Shown piece after piece: positions 16,179 to 25,668 of a stretch of 64,000 nt of DNA. The position numbers and the translations under genes were made by a program. The DNA lies in contig NZ_JWLK01000010.1 of NCBI RefSeq assembly GCF_000814005.1, positions 1-64,000 of the forward strand, written 5' to 3'. The stretch is from Ruegeria sp. ANG-S4. Its GTDB lineage: Bacteria; Pseudomonadota; Alphaproteobacteria; Rhodobacterales; Rhodobacteraceae. Within the stretch, counting starts at the first letter, position 1. Each line of letters begins with the position of its first letter. Under the pieces are notes generated by a model. That model ran no database searches, was not told where the DNA came from, and saw only the letters and a list, made by a program, of their open reading frames with translations.

Positions 16179-17141
16179 TCACGAGGTTGAGGCCGCGACG
16201 AGAACAATCTCGCCGGACCAATCCGGTTGAATTCGTTCGGCCGCACGCCACGCGCGCAGCCCCGTGGCACAGCACAAAGCGAGCCTTTGTTCCTTGTTAG
16301 GCTCTGTTTTCAGCGCGTCTGGTCCAATACGACGGGCATTCGGGTGAATGGGTTCCGGCGCTTCTTCCGCACCGCGAAGCTCAACGATCAGATCGTCCGA
16401 GGTCAGCTGGCATGGCGCGACAAAACGGAAGAACCCGCCCGGTTCTTTGGCATCGTCAAAACGAAAGGACGAGCTGCGGCAGGTTCGGCCGTCAAAATTC
16501 ACCATCTGCCCAAGCGGGGAAGGACCAAGACCAAGGATCAAACGCAGTGCCATCTGCGCCTGCATGGCGCCAATCATGCCGACGACAGGGCCCAGCACAC
16601 CTGCGGTTGCGCAGCTTGCACCGCTGTCGGGGATATCGGGGAAAACCGCGCGCAATGATGGGGCACCGCCGCAAAACCCGCCGACATATCCCCCCAGCCC
16701 AAGCGCCGAGGCGCTGATCAATGCTGTATTTTTCGCCAGACAGTTATCCGAAAGGATATAACTGGCCGCATAGCTGTCCGCGCAGTCGAGCACCAGATCA
16801 ACCTCTTGGATCAATCCCGGGGCGTTTTCCGCCGTCAGGACCTGGTCAAGCGGTTCGACACGCACCGCGCCATTCAGGGCCCGACACCTTTGCGCTGCAA
16901 TCTCGGCTTTGGGTTGGCCACAATCCTTTTCAGTAAAGAAAGTCTGCCGGTGCAAGTTCGACAACGCGACGCTGTCGCCATCCATGATTTTCATGTATCC
17001 GATGCCCGCCCCGGCCAACAGCGGCAAGACCGCTGCTGCCAAACCGCCCGCGCCAACCACAAGGACCCGTGCGTCGGACAGGCGAGCCTGACCGGCGTCG
17101 CCGACCTCTGACAGGATCATCTGGCGGGAATAACGGCTCAT
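16179..17141 (-). CDS. thiF: ThiF-type sulfur-carrier adenylyltransferase with a rhodanese-like tail
   Basis: Activates the C-terminal glycine of ThiS by adenylation so that it can receive sulfur. 320 residues from the ATG at 17141, which overlaps the thiE stop as [17 protein letters not shown] opens the family; the nucleotide loop is VLVVGAGGLAAAVLPLLAGAG, and DGDSVALSNLHRQ and LVLDCADSYAAS follow. The last ~75 residues resemble a short rhodanese domain: LCCATGLRAWRAAERI mimics the Cys-x-x-Gly-x-Arg active loop. That could supply sulfur in the same protein. MoeB-like activity on a molybdopterin carrier is less likely in this operon. Confidence 0.88.
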   Translation of the reverse strand: MSRYSRQMILSEVGDAGQARLSDARVLVVGAGGLAAAVLPLLAGAGIGYMKIMDGDSVALSNLHRQTFFTEKDCGQPKAEIAAQRCRALNGAVRVEPLDQVLTAENAPGLIQEVDLVLDCADSYAASYILSDNCLAKNTALISASALGLGGYVGGFCGGAPSLRAVFPDIPDSGASCATAGVLGPVVGMIGAMQAQMALRLILGLGPSPLGQMVNFDGRTCRSSSFRFDDAKEPGGFFRFVAPCQLTSDDLIVELRGAEEAPEPIHPNARRIGPDALKTEPNKEQRLALCCATGLRAWRAAERIQPDWSGEIVLVAASTS

Positions 17142-17734
17142 CTCGTCGCCTCGATCCATTGCCGCACACGCGCCTCCGGGTCCGGGTTCAGCGTGATGTC
17201 GGTCACGACCGAGACAATGTCGGCACCCGCCGCCAAAACACCGGGCGCGCGTTCGACGCTCATCCCGCCAATCCCGACCAATGGAATCGCTCCGACGCGT
17301 TGCTTCCATTCCGTCACACGCGGCAGCCCCTGCTCGTGCCATTTCATCTTTTTCAGGATCGTTGGATAGACAGGCCCAAGCGCGACATAGTCGGGATCCA
17401 TGGCCAGAACCCGCTCCAGCTCGTCATCATCATGGGTGGAAACCCCCAGTTTTAGACCCGCTTTTCGGATTGCCTTGAGGTCTGCATCATCAAGATCCTC
17501 CTGCCCCAGATGAATCCAGTCACACTGCGCCTCGATCGCGTGTTGCCAATAGTCATTGACGACAAGGACTGCGCCATGGCGTCGGCACAAATCTCGGGAC
17601 AGCGCGATTTCATCTGTCACAACATCCTCGGACTGATCCTTTATTCGCAGTTGCACCAGCTTCACGCCCAGTGGCAGCATACGGCGCAGCCAATCCGCAT
17701 TGTCGAAAATGGGATAGAAACGATCCAGCGTCAT
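17138..17734 (-). CDS. thiE: Thiamine phosphate synthase
   Basis: Joins HMP-PP and the thiazole phosphate to make thiamine phosphate. 198 residues, TIM barrel: [53 protein letters not shown] and [11 protein letters not shown] follow in family order. Coupled on both sides by 4-base overlaps with thiG and thiF. Confidence 0.95.
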   Translation of the reverse strand: MTLDRFYPIFDNADWLRRMLPLGVKLVQLRIKDQSEDVVTDEIALSRDLCRRHGAVLVVNDYWQHAIEAQCDWIHLGQEDLDDADLKAIRKAGLKLGVSTHDDDELERVLAMDPDYVALGPVYPTILKKMKWHEQGLPRVTEWKQRVGAIPLVGIGGMSVERAPGVLAAGADIVSVVTDITLNPDPEARVRQWIEATR

Positions 17735-18495
17735 GACAGAAATGCCTTTCCGATCACCGGCGTCGATGGTTCAGCCATGTCTCGTTGCTCAATCGGGTCG
17801 GCCTGATAGGCGCGCTGCCCCGCCTCGATAGCAAGGGCCATGGCGCGGGCCATTTCAACCGGATCGCCTGCGCGGGCCACCGCCGTGTTAAGCAGCACCG
17901 CGTCATATCCCAGTTCCATCGCCTGGGCAGCATGGCTGGGCACTCCGATACCAGCGTCGATGACCAAAGGCACATCCGGAAACGCCGCCCGCATTGCCCG
18001 CAAGGCGTAGGTGTTCGACAGACCGCGGCCCGACCCGATCGGAGCGCCCCAGGGCATCAGGACCTCGCACCCGGCCTCGAGCAGCCGCTCGCCAACGATC
18101 AGATCATCGGTTGTATAGGGAAACACCCGGAACCCGTCTTCGGTCAGGATACGCGCCGCTTCGACCAGTTGAAAAACGTCAGGTTGCAAGCTGTCCGTGT
18201 GGCCGATCAGTTCCAGCTTGATCCATTTCGTGTCAAATACCTCGCGCGCCATTTGGGCAGTCGTCACCGCCTCTTTGACCGTGTGACACCCGGCCGTATT
18301 GGGCAGGACCGTCACACCCAGATCGCGGATCATCTGCCAAAAGGCCTGACCTGCCCCGGATTCCCGGCGCAAGGATACAGTCGCCACACTGGCACCGCTG
18401 GCCCGAAAAGCCTGCTCCAGAATGGCTGGGCTGGGATATTGCGCGGTTCCCAACATCAGGGCATTGGGCAGCTGGGTGCCATAAAAATCCTTCAT
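17731..18495 (-). CDS. thiG: Thiazole synthase
   Basis: Builds the thiazole ring from 1-deoxyxylulose 5-phosphate, iminoglycine and ThiS-thiocarboxylate. 254 residues. The Schiff-base lysine is in [11 protein letters not shown] (K about 92), and [48 protein letters not shown] are diagnostic. It begins 2 bases after the thiS stop, matching the ThiS-ThiG complex. Confidence 0.96.
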   Translation of the reverse strand: MKDFYGTQLPNALMLGTAQYPSPAILEQAFRASGASVATVSLRRESGAGQAFWQMIRDLGVTVLPNTAGCHTVKEAVTTAQMAREVFDTKWIKLELIGHTDSLQPDVFQLVEAARILTEDGFRVFPYTTDDLIVGERLLEAGCEVLMPWGAPIGSGRGLSNTYALRAMRAAFPDVPLVIDAGIGVPSHAAQAMELGYDAVLLNTAVARAGDPVEMARAMALAIEAGQRAYQADPIEQRDMAEPSTPVIGKAFLS

Positions 18496-18497
18496 CC

Positions 18498-18692
18498 CTA
18501 GCCCCCCTGCATCGGTGACAGGACCTCAACCCGGTCGCCATCCTTCAATCGGCAGGACATGCGCAGGCTGGATGCCACGAATTCCTCGTTGACGGCCGTG
18601 GCGACGCGACCGGTCAAGCCGCATTCGGTCAAGAGGTCGGTCAGCGTCATCGCCTGAACCACACGTGGTTCACCGTTAAGTATGATCTTCAT
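18498..18692 (-). CDS. thiS: Sulfur carrier protein ThiS
   Basis: 64 residues, ubiquitin-like fold, ending in the required Gly-Gly (LSPMQGG). The C-terminal glycine is adenylated by ThiF and carries sulfur to Thi[11 protein letters not shown] and [10 protein letters not shown] are typical. Its start lies 17 bases inside the end of thiO. Confidence 0.93.
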   Translation of the reverse strand: MKIILNGEPRVVQAMTLTDLLTECGLTGRVATAVNEEFVASSLRMSCRLKDGDRVEVLSPMQGG

Positions 18693-19653
18693 CAACCATC
18701 TCCGAATGTGTGTTCTCAAGCGCCAGGTCGGCCACGCCTTCTGCCAACGCAGGAGCAAGAAGATAGCCATGGCGGTAGAGACCATTGGCATAAATCACCC
18801 GCCCCCGCCGGCGGATACGCGGCAGGTTGTCAGCAAAGGCCGGGCGGAGATCAACGCCGATTTCAAGCACTTCGGCCTCACCAAATGCGGGATTCAGCGC
18901 ATACGCCGCGCTGAGCATTTCCAGCAGAGACCGGGCCGTAATCCGAGTGCGGTCCTCGGATTCAATCATGGTCGCCCCCAGCATGTAAACGCCATCACCT
19001 CGCGGAACCACGTACAGGGGCAGGCGCGGATGCAACAGTCGAACGGGACGGGTCAGGCCTACATCCGGGCAACGGATCACAAGCATCTCACCTTTGACGC
19101 CCCTCAAATCCGTCAGCACGTCCCGCGCCGCCAAGCCACGGCAATCCACCGTGTTTCCAAGGTCGCCCGGCGCAGGCTGGTGGCGGATGTCCACGCCCAT
19201 CTCCTGCAGGCCACGGCACAGGTCATGCAGCGCTTTCCGGGGATTAAGATGCGCTTCTTGCCGGAAGTGGAGCCCCTTGGCAAATCCATGCAGATCAGGC
19301 TCTAAATAAGCAATTTCTTCGGTTTGGACGTCCTGAAACCCTTCGGTTCTTCGGGCAAAGCGGCGCAGGTCGGGTAAGTCCCGCTTGGCCGCGACAACCA
19401 GAGTGCCGCAGCGATGAACCTCGGTTTTGTCGGCCCACCATTCGATGGCCTTCTGACCCAGCCGCAGCACCGGTTCTTCCGCGTTTTCAAACTCGCACCA
19501 CGGGGCCAACATGCCTCCGGCCCACCACGAACAGGCATGTGCGCCCGGCAGACCGTCCTTGTCATACACCGTCACCGATGCACCCCGCCGGGCCAGTTCG
19601 GTTGCGACAGCCAGGCCTGCGACACCCGCACCTATGACGGACCAATCGCTCAC
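18676..19653 (-). CDS. thiO: Glycine oxidase ThiO (FAD-dependent)
   Basis: Oxidises glycine to iminoglycine for thiazole formation. 325 residues with the FAD-binding GAGVAGLAVATELARRG at the N-terminus and the DAO pattern VDCRGLAARD, PRGDGVYMLGATMIESED, and YANGLYRHGYLLAPALAE at the end. I start at GTG (19653), which overlaps the thiD stop as GTGA and has GAGG ten bases upstream; a TTG three codons earlier is nearly on top of that site. Confidence 0.92.
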   Translation of the reverse strand: MSDWSVIGAGVAGLAVATELARRGASVTVYDKDGLPGAHACSWWAGGMLAPWCEFENAEEPVLRLGQKAIEWWADKTEVHRCGTLVVAAKRDLPDLRRFARRTEGFQDVQTEEIAYLEPDLHGFAKGLHFRQEAHLNPRKALHDLCRGLQEMGVDIRHQPAPGDLGNTVDCRGLAARDVLTDLRGVKGEMLVIRCPDVGLTRPVRLLHPRLPLYVVPRGDGVYMLGATMIESEDRTRITARSLLEMLSAAYALNPAFGEAEVLEIGVDLRPAFADNLPRIRRRGRVIYANGLYRHGYLLAPALAEGVADLALENTHSEMVDEDHT

Positions 19654-20453
19654 GCGCCCCAAACCTCGTGAAAGTGATGAACCGGGCCGTGTCCGCTGCC
19701 AATCTCAAGCTCATCAGCCCGTGCGATTGCACCTTGCAAATAGCCGTGCGCCTGAGCCACGGCTGGTATCAGATCCAAACCGCGCGCCAAACCGGCTGCA
19801 ATGGATGATGACAAGGTGCACCCGGTTCCATGAGTGTTCTTGGTGCCGTTGCGCAGCGCCTTGAAGTCACCGATCACGCCGGAAGTGTCGATCAGCAGGT
19901 CGTGGCAAACCTCTCCGGTTGCGTGCCCGCCTTTCATCAATACCGCTTTGGCCCCCAGGGCCACCAGATCCTGTCCCTGTCGGAACATCTGCTCTGGTGT
20001 TTTCGCCGTCTCATTCTGTAACAGACGCGCTGCCTCGGGCAGGTTGGGTGTCAGGACCGTGGCGCGCGGCAACAGTACTTCGCGCAGTGTCAGAACCGCA
20101 TCCTGCTGCAGCAAGGCGTCTCCGGACTTTGCGATCATGACGGGGTCAAGAACGACCGGGCCAGCGTATCCGTCGATGGCCTTTGCAACTTTCTGAATGA
20201 TCTCAGGCGTTGCCAGCATTCCGATCTTTATGGCTCCGACGTCCAGATCGGTCAGAACAGCTTCTATCTGCGCCGAGATCACATCGAGCGGTATTCCATG
20301 AACGGCGGTTACGGCCTGCGTATTCTGGGCGGTTACGGCGGTTATCACGCTCGCGCCATAAACGCCCAGCGCCGACATTGCCTTGAGGTCCGCCTGAATA
20401 CCGGCGCCGCCACCACTGTCAGATCCCGCTATAGTCAACGCAATATGCGCCAT
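19650..20453 (-). CDS. thiD: Hydroxymethylpyrimidine kinase / phosphomethylpyrimidine kinase
   Basis: Phosphorylates HMP twice to HMP-PP. 267 residues, ribokinase fold: TIAGSDSGGGAGIQADLK opens it, VLDPVMIAKSGDALL and VLMKGGH follow, and the anion hole/catalytic motif NTHGTGCTLSSSIAAGLA is present. First gene after the TPP riboswitch, with GGAG seven bases before the ATG. It provides the entry point for imported or TenA-released HMP. Confidence 0.95.
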   Translation of the reverse strand: MAHIALTIAGSDSGGGAGIQADLKAMSALGVYGASVITAVTAQNTQAVTAVHGIPLDVISAQIEAVLTDLDVGAIKIGMLATPEIIQKVAKAIDGYAGPVVLDPVMIAKSGDALLQQDAVLTLREVLLPRATVLTPNLPEAARLLQNETAKTPEQMFRQGQDLVALGAKAVLMKGGHATGEVCHDLLIDTSGVIGDFKALRNGTKNTHGTGCTLSSSIAAGLARGLDLIPAVAQAHGYLQGAIARADELEIGSGHGPVHHFHEVWGA

Positions 20454-20509
20454 TCGTTGCTCCGGCTTCTATGGGCAACGCGGTTCGGAAAACGCCTGTG
20501 TGCATGACA

Positions 20510-20600
20510 CCGTTCCCTCCGCCGGTATTGCCCGGATCAGGTTCGATGGGTTAACGCAGTCGCGCCTCTCAGCCCCCTGATCGGGGCACCCCAACGGTTG
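20510..20600 (-). promoter_or_regulatory. TPP riboswitch (THI element) upstream of thiD
   Basis: On the minus strand the conserved blocks occur in order: GGGGTGCCCC, GGGGCTGAGAGG, AACCC, GAACCTGATCCGGGCAATAC and CGGCGGAGGGAAC. These are the pyrimidine- and pyrophosphate-sensor helices of the thiamine pyrophosphate aptamer. About 57 bases separate it from the thiD start, enough for control at translation or transcription; I see no clear T-run terminator, so blocking of the ribosome site is more likely. Confidence 0.95.
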
Positions 20601-20606
20601 CGGCGG

Positions 20607-20635
20607 ACAATCTCAGACGTCGCGATGGAAATCAA
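20607..20635 (-). promoter_or_regulatory. Candidate promoter of the thiamine operon
   Basis: Minus strand TTGATT, 17-base spacer, GATTGT. It is weak but would start transcription a few bases before the riboswitch aptamer, the expected place. Confidence 0.35.
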
Positions 20636-20704
20636 GAAATAAACGTGCGTGGCTAAGGCCAGTAGGCACTGCCAGATAAGGCCAAATGAACACCGGATCC
20701 CGCT

Positions 20705-20764
20705 TCATCTGGCCAAAAATATCCCGGGGGAGTCGCCCGCAGGGCGGCGGGGGCAGAGCCCCCT
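20705..20764 (-). terminator. Double-hairpin intergenic element after dnaJ (likely terminator; roseobacter-type repeat)
   Basis: Read on the minus strand: hairpin GGGGGC-TCT-GCCCCC, hairpin CGCCC-TGC-GGGCG, then ACTCCCCCGGG, AT and a run of five T. It follows the dnaK-dnaJ transcript by 12 bases. The wording (GGGCAGAGCCCCC, CCCGGGGGAGT) is like intergenic elements I recall from many Rhodobacteraceae genomes. Confidence 0.6.
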
Positions 20765-20776
20765 TGAGCGCGCAGT

Positions 20777-21928
20777 TCAGCCCTTCATGCCGTCCCAGAA
20801 AGACTTCACCGATGAAAAGAAGCTCTTGGATTCGGGGTGATTATCCTCGCCCAGATCTTCGAATTCTTTCAGCAGCTCTTTCTGGCGGCTGGTCAGATTG
20901 ACCGGGGTTTCCACCGCAAGTTCGATGAACATGTCCCCGATGCCGCCGCCGCGGAGGGCAGGCATGCCCTTGCTGCGCAGGCGCATTTGGCGACCCGATT
21001 GGCTGCCTGCCGGGATCTGGACCCGACCTCGGCCGCCATCGATGGTGGGCACTTCGATCGAACCGCCCAGCGCGGCCTTGGCCATGCTGACGGGCACGCG
21101 GCAATAAAGGTTCACGCTGTCGCGTTCGAACAATTTGTGCTCGGAGACCTCGACAAAGATATAGAGGTCGCCCGGTGGGCCACCGCGCATGCCGGCCTCG
21201 CCTTCGCCCGCGAGGCGAATACGTGTACCGGTTTCGACGCCTGCGGGAATGTTGACCGACAGCGCCCGGTCTTTTTCGACACGGCCAGACCCCTGACAGG
21301 ATTTACAAGGGTTCTTGATGATCTGACCCAGACCGTTACAGGTCGGGCAGGTGCGTTCGACTGTGAAAAAGCCCTGCTGTGCGCGGACCTTGCCCATACC
21401 GGAGCAGGTCGGGCAGGTTGTGGGTTCTACACCGCCTTCCGCGCCCGTGCCATCACACGCGGAACAGGCGACGGCAGTTGGAACATTGATGGTTTTTTGC
21501 AAGCCTGCATAGGCTTCTTCCAGTGACACGCGCAGGTTATAGCGCAGGTCCGAGCCGCGCGCGGCGCGACGTCCACCGCTCCCGGGGCGCTGGCCACCCA
21601 TGAAGTCGCCAAAGAGGTCATCGAACACGTCCGAAAACGCGCTGGAGAAATCTCCCTGTCCAAAGCCGCCACCGGGACGACCGCCACCACCGCCCATACC
21701 GTTCTCAAAAGCGGCATGTCCAAAACGGTCATAGGCGGCTTTTTTGTCGGCATCGCGCAGGACGTCATAGGCCTCGTTGGCCTCTTTGAACTGCGTTTCG
21801 GCGTCCGGGTTGTCCTTGTTGCGGTCCGGGTGAAGCTCTTTGGCTTTGCGGCGAAAGCCCTTCTTGATCTCATCCGCCGAAGCGCCTTTGGACACGCCGA
21901 GCACATCGTAATAGTCGCGTTTTGACAT
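20777..21928 (-). CDS. dnaJ: Chaperone DnaJ (Hsp40)
   Basis: Stimulates DnaK ATPase and hands it substrates. 383 residues from ATG 21928 (AAGGAAAC upstream; an in-frame ATG seven codons earlier is not family-like). J-domain with HPD at 33-35, a Gly/Phe-rich linker ([16 protein letters not shown]), and four zinc repeats [32 protein letters not shown], then the C-terminal substrate domain. Follows dnaK after 74 bases. Confidence 0.97.
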   Translation of the reverse strand: MSKRDYYDVLGVSKGASADEIKKGFRRKAKELHPDRNKDNPDAETQFKEANEAYDVLRDADKKAAYDRFGHAAFENGMGGGGGRPGGGFGQGDFSSAFSDVFDDLFGDFMGGQRPGSGGRRAARGSDLRYNLRVSLEEAYAGLQKTINVPTAVACSACDGTGAEGGVEPTTCPTCSGMGKVRAQQGFFTVERTCPTCNGLGQIIKNPCKSCQGSGRVEKDRALSVNIPAGVETGTRIRLAGEGEAGMRGGPPGDLYIFVEVSEHKLFERDSVNLYCRVPVSMAKAALGGSIEVPTIDGGRGRVQIPAGSQSGRQMRLRSKGMPALRGGGIGDMFIELAVETPVNLTSRQKELLKEFEDLGEDNHPESKSFFSSVKSFWDGMKG

Positions 21929-22002
21929 CAGTGTTTCCTTGTGCCTCAACGTGTTCGGGCCGGCCCGGCAACCGGACCGGCCCGAATTGGCCCGGTTACC
22001 CG

Positions 22003-23910
22003 TTAGTTACGCTTGTCGTCGTCCAGATCTTCGAACTCGGCATCGACGATATCGTCGTCACCCGGTGCCGCATCCGCGGCGGCCGGTTCGTCATCCGCCT
22101 CTTCCGACTGCGCCTTGTAGATCGCTTCGCCCAGCTTCATGGCCGCTTCGGTCACGTTCTGGATGCCGGACTTGATCTTGTCGGCATTGTCCGATTCGAG
22201 TTCGTCCTTGAGCGCGGCAACGGCCAGTTCGATCGCTTCGACGGTCGACGGATCGACCTTGTCGCCATGTTCTTCGATCGACTTCTCGGTCGCGTGGACA
22301 AGGCTTTCGGCCTGGTTCTTCGCCTCGACCAGCTCTTTGCGGGCCTTGTCGGCTTCGGCGTTTTCCTCGGCGTCCTTGACCATCTTTTCGATGTCGTCAT
22401 CCGACAGACCGCCAGAGGCCTGGATCGTGATCTTCTGCTCTTTGCCGGTGCCTTTGTCCTTGGCCGAAACCGAGACAATGCCGTTGGCGTCGATGTCAAA
22501 AGTCACCTCGATCTGAGGCATGCCGCGCGGTGCGGGCGGGATTTCTTCGAGGTTGAACTGACCCAGAATCTTGTTGTCCGAAGCCATTTCGCGCTCACCC
22601 TGGAACACCCGGATGGTCACGGCGTTCTGGTTGTCTTCAGCCGTCGAGAAGACCTGAGACTTCTTGGTCGGAATGGTCGTGTTGCGGTCGATCAGGCGGG
22701 TGAACACACCACCCAGCGTCTCGATGCCCAGCGACAGCGGGGTCACGTCCAGCAGAACCACGTCTTTGACGTCACCCTGCAGAACACCGGCCTGAATGGC
22801 GGCGCCCATGGCAACCACTTCGTCCGGGTTCACGCCTTTGTGGGGCTCTTTGCCGAAGAACTTGGTGACCTCTTCGATCACCTTTGGCATCCGGGTCATA
22901 CCACCGACCAGAACAACCTCGTCCACGTCGCCAGCCGACAGGCCCGCGTCTTTCAGGGCTGCCTGGCAGGGCTTCATCGACTTCTTGATCAGGTCCGCAA
23001 CCAGCGATTCCAGCTTGGCACGGGTCAGTTTCATGACCATATGCAGCGGCTGACCGTTCGACCCCATCGAGATGAACGGCTGGTTGATCTCGGTCTGCGA
23101 GGTCGAGCTGAGTTCGATCTTGGCTTTCTCAGCAGCTTCTTTCAGACGCTGCAGGGCCATCTTGTCAGCGGACAGATCGACGCCGTGTTCCTTTTTGAAC
23201 TCGTCCGCCAGGTAGTTGACGATGCGCATGTCAAAGTCTTCACCACCCAGGAAGGTATCGCCATTGGTCGACTTGACCTCGAACAGGCCGTCGTCGATTT
23301 CCAGAATGGTCACGTCGAAGGTGCCGCCACCAAGGTCATAGACCGCGATGGTTTGGGTTTCTTCCTTGTCCAGACCATAGGCCAGTGCGGCAGCCGTCGG
23401 TTCGTTGATGATCCGCAGCACTTCCAGACCGGCGATTTTACCAGCGTCCTTGGTGGCCTGACGCTGAGCATCGTTGAAATAGGCCGGGACGGTGATGACC
23501 GCCTGCGTGACGTCCTCACCCAGATAGCTCTCGGCGGTTTCCTTCATCTTGCCCAGAGTGAAGGCCGAGATCTGGCTTGGGGAGTACTTTTCACCGCGGG
23601 CTTCAACCCACGCGTCACCATTGCCGCCATCGACGATGGCATAGGGAACCATTTTCTTGTCTTTTTCGACTTCGGCATCATCCACGCGACGACCGATCAG
23701 ACGCTTGACGCCAAAGATCGTGTTGTCGGGGTTGGTGACCGCCTGACGTTTTGCAGGCTGACCGACCAGTCGCTCATCTTCGGTGAAGGCGACGATCGAG
23801 GGCGTGGTCCGCGCCCCTTCGGCGTTTTCGATGACCTTCGGCTGCGAGCCGTCCATGATGGCCACGCACGAGTTTGTGGTCCCTAGGTCAATCCCGATTA
23901 CTTTTCCCAT
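22003..23910 (-). CDS. dnaK: Chaperone DnaK (Hsp70)
   Basis: ATP-dependent folding chaperone, 635 residues. The nucleotide-binding domain begins [13 protein letters not shown], with [29 protein letters not shown] and [12 protein letters not shown]; the substrate domain has [14 protein letters not shown]. The acidic C-terminus ([10 protein letters not shown]) is alphaproteobacterial in style. Heat-shock promoter upstream; partner grpE lies 32 kb away next to hrcA. Confidence 0.98.
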   Translation of the reverse strand: MGKVIGIDLGTTNSCVAIMDGSQPKVIENAEGARTTPSIVAFTEDERLVGQPAKRQAVTNPDNTIFGVKRLIGRRVDDAEVEKDKKMVPYAIVDGGNGDAWVEARGEKYSPSQISAFTLGKMKETAESYLGEDVTQAVITVPAYFNDAQRQATKDAGKIAGLEVLRIINEPTAAALAYGLDKEETQTIAVYDLGGGTFDVTILEIDDGLFEVKSTNGDTFLGGEDFDMRIVNYLADEFKKEHGVDLSADKMALQRLKEAAEKAKIELSSTSQTEINQPFISMGSNGQPLHMVMKLTRAKLESLVADLIKKSMKPCQAALKDAGLSAGDVDEVVLVGGMTRMPKVIEEVTKFFGKEPHKGVNPDEVVAMGAAIQAGVLQGDVKDVVLLDVTPLSLGIETLGGVFTRLIDRNTTIPTKKSQVFSTAEDNQNAVTIRVFQGEREMASDNKILGQFNLEEIPPAPRGMPQIEVTFDIDANGIVSVSAKDKGTGKEQKITIQASGGLSDDDIEKMVKDAEENAEADKARKELVEAKNQAESLVHATEKSIEEHGDKVDPSTVEAIELAVAALKDELESDNADKIKSGIQNVTEAAMKLGEAIYKAQSEEADDEPAAADAAPGDDDIVDAEFEDLDDDKRN

Positions 23911-24021
23911 TTTTGCAATCCCTTTCTCTTCAAGGCGATGTCCCGAGGCCGGGACCCGTTATGGCATCCTTGCCCCGATCTGATTTGCGCGAATGGCTCT
24001 ACACCATCGCGCGTCTCGGCG

Positions 24022-24051
24022 TATATAAGGGCGTGACCAGAGGCCTGCAAG
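24022..24051 (-). promoter_or_regulatory. Heat-shock (RpoH/sigma-32-type) promoter of dnaK-dnaJ
   Basis: Minus strand CTTGCAG, 13-base spacer, CCCTTATATA. This fits the sigma-32 pattern CTTGAAA-N(13)-CCCCATNT better than sigma-70. It leaves a leader of about 100 bases. No CIRCE repeat (TTAGCACTC-N9-GAGTGCTAA) is seen here. Confidence 0.7.
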
Positions 24052-24125
24052 CGTTCAGAAATGCAGCTTTTCGGGAATCTTGGACCTTTTTTGACAACGA
24101 TACGGTAAGGAATGGGGAATCCGCG

Positions 24126-24728
24126 ATGACACAGCTGCTTTTGCGCGGGTTCGACATCCGAAAGTGCTATCTGGAAACAAGCGCTCAGTCCGCCCTTGTC
24201 GATGTGCTTCGACCGATTCTGAAATCCGCGCCCCTGTTTCATCCAACAACGCCGTCCGGAAAGAAGATGTCCGTGCGAATGACGTCGGCCGGAGAGTTGG
24301 GTTGGGTGTCGGACAAAAACGGCTATCGGTATCAGGGAAAGCACCCAAAAGGCGGCGTATGGCCCGCAATCCCGGAAGAGATCATGACAATATGGCGCGA
24401 TGTGACGGGATCCGAGCGTGCGCCCGATTGTTGCCTGATCAACTATTACGGCGAAGGCACTCGGATGGGCATGCATCAGGACAAGGACGAAGTTGATTTT
24501 TCGTGGCCGGTCGTCTCCGTCTCTTTGGGGGATGACGCCCTATTCAGAATTGGCAATACGACGCGCGGCGGTAAGACAGAGTCGATCTGGCTTGGGTCCG
24601 GTGACGTGGTGATCATGGGCGGGCCAGCGCGGCTGGCCTATCATGGGATAGACCGGATCCGCTTTGGCTCATCCAGATTGCTGCCAAAAGGCGGGCGCAT
24701 AAACCTGACGCTGAGGGTCGCGACCTAG
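24126..24728 (+). CDS. alkB: AlkB-type alkylated-DNA dioxygenase
   Basis: Fe(II)/2-oxoglutarate enzyme that removes methyl lesions such as 1-methyladenine from DNA. 200 residues from ATG 24126, with GGGGAA six bases upstream. LINYYGEGTRMGMHQDKDE holds the iron-binding HxD, YHGIDRI gives the distal histidine, and GRINLTLRVAT the 2-oxoglutarate-binding arginines. Divergent from dnaK. The stop shares a CTAG with the convergent permease gene. Confidence 0.93.
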   Translation: MTQLLLRGFDIRKCYLETSAQSALVDVLRPILKSAPLFHPTTPSGKKMSVRMTSAGELGWVSDKNGYRYQGKHPKGGVWPAIPEEIMTIWRDVTGSERAPDCCLINYYGEGTRMGMHQDKDEVDFSWPVVSVSLGDDALFRIGNTTRGGKTESIWLGSGDVVIMGGPARLAYHGIDRIRFGSSRLLPKGGRINLTLRVAT

Positions 24729-25546
24729 CGACGGGCATTCCAACTGTTCGAGACCTGTTTGCGCGTGTAGAACTCGGCCATCAACCCGATCAATGTCAGC
24801 ACGATGCCGACGCACAGGGCGTATTCCCAATTGGTATTTCGCGGGAAATAGTTGCGAAACACAAACCCGCGACACTGGTCTATGATGTGAAATAAAGGGT
24901 TCCACGCAAACATGGTCAGCATGAAGCCGCCCAGCGCGTTTGCAACAAACATCTTGCCGGAAAACACCATGTTCAACCGGCGATACACCGTGGACAGAAT
25001 TCCGGACACGCGGGGGAACCACGGTTGAAGCGCCAGCAGCACAAGGCCCACGGCGCACCCTGTGAACCATGCCAGAACCAGCATCGCAAACGCACCGCCG
25101 GGATCCTGAACCTCCAGCGGCGCAATCGCCATGCTGTAGCCAAACAGGATTATCAGAATAGATGCCAACTGTGTATAGAACGTCCCAAAAGCCGACGCCA
25201 ACAGCATGACCATTCGGTTCATGGGTGAATGCAGCATCATCGGATTATTGCCTGATCCCGCCCCCGCGATCGCCTTGACGGACTTAATATGCGTCAAGAA
25301 CAGAAACACGCCGGACAGCAGGAACAGAATGAACTCTCCGCGAATTTTGGCGACGCGCGTGCCCATAAGCGAGAGGATGAAATAGAAAACCGTCACAATC
25401 AGAATCGTCTGGATGATGTTGATGATGATCGCAATCACGGCATTGGAGTGCTGAGACCGGATATTCCGCACAACCGCATGAAAGATGAGTTCGGCGGTCG
25501 TGAAAGCCCCGCCAAACAAACTCTGGTTTCGTTTGTACTGGAACAC
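24725..25546 (-). CDS. ABC-2 type polysaccharide export permease (KpsM/Wzm-like)
   Basis: 273 residues, six membrane segments, with the ABC-2 membrane pattern of capsule and O-antigen exporters (PRVSGILSTVYRRLNMVFSGKMFVAN... WNPLFHIIDQCRGFVF). GTG start with AGGAAAG nine bases upstream. A KpsT/Wzt-type ATPase normally sits beside it, but none is within the window. The neighbours on the plus strand (cysQ, kdsB, galE, glycosyltransferases) support a surface-polysaccharide role. Confidence 0.85.
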   Translation of the reverse strand: MFQYKRNQSLFGGAFTTAELIFHAVVRNIRSQHSNAVIAIIINIIQTILIVTVFYFILSLMGTRVAKIRGEFILFLLSGVFLFLTHIKSVKAIAGAGSGNNPMMLHSPMNRMVMLLASAFGTFYTQLASILIILFGYSMAIAPLEVQDPGGAFAMLVLAWFTGCAVGLVLLALQPWFPRVSGILSTVYRRLNMVFSGKMFVANALGGFMLTMFAWNPLFHIIDQCRGFVFRNYFPRNTNWEYALCVGIVLTLIGLMAEFYTRKQVSNSWNARR

Positions 25547-25593
25547 GCGTCTACTCTTTCCTGCTGCGTCACCGTCACTCTGGCACGAAATTC

Positions 25594-25622
25594 TTGCCGT
25601 TCCGTATCCGGCGCAGCATAAG
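25594..25622 (+). promoter_or_regulatory. Candidate promoter of the cysQ-kdsB-galE polysaccharide operon
   Basis: TTGCCG, 17-base spacer, CATAAG; each hexamer matches four of six positions. It would give a leader of about 40 bases before cysQ. Confidence 0.4.
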
Positions 25623-25668
25623 GCCGTTAGAAATTTGGATCAACAAACCATCAGATCGGAGCTTTTTT

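Noticed and set aside
21922-23886. 654-codon open frame antisense to dnaK
   Set aside because: Composition is that of a complementary-strand shadow (rich in R, L, F, D, H) and dnaK is unambiguous.
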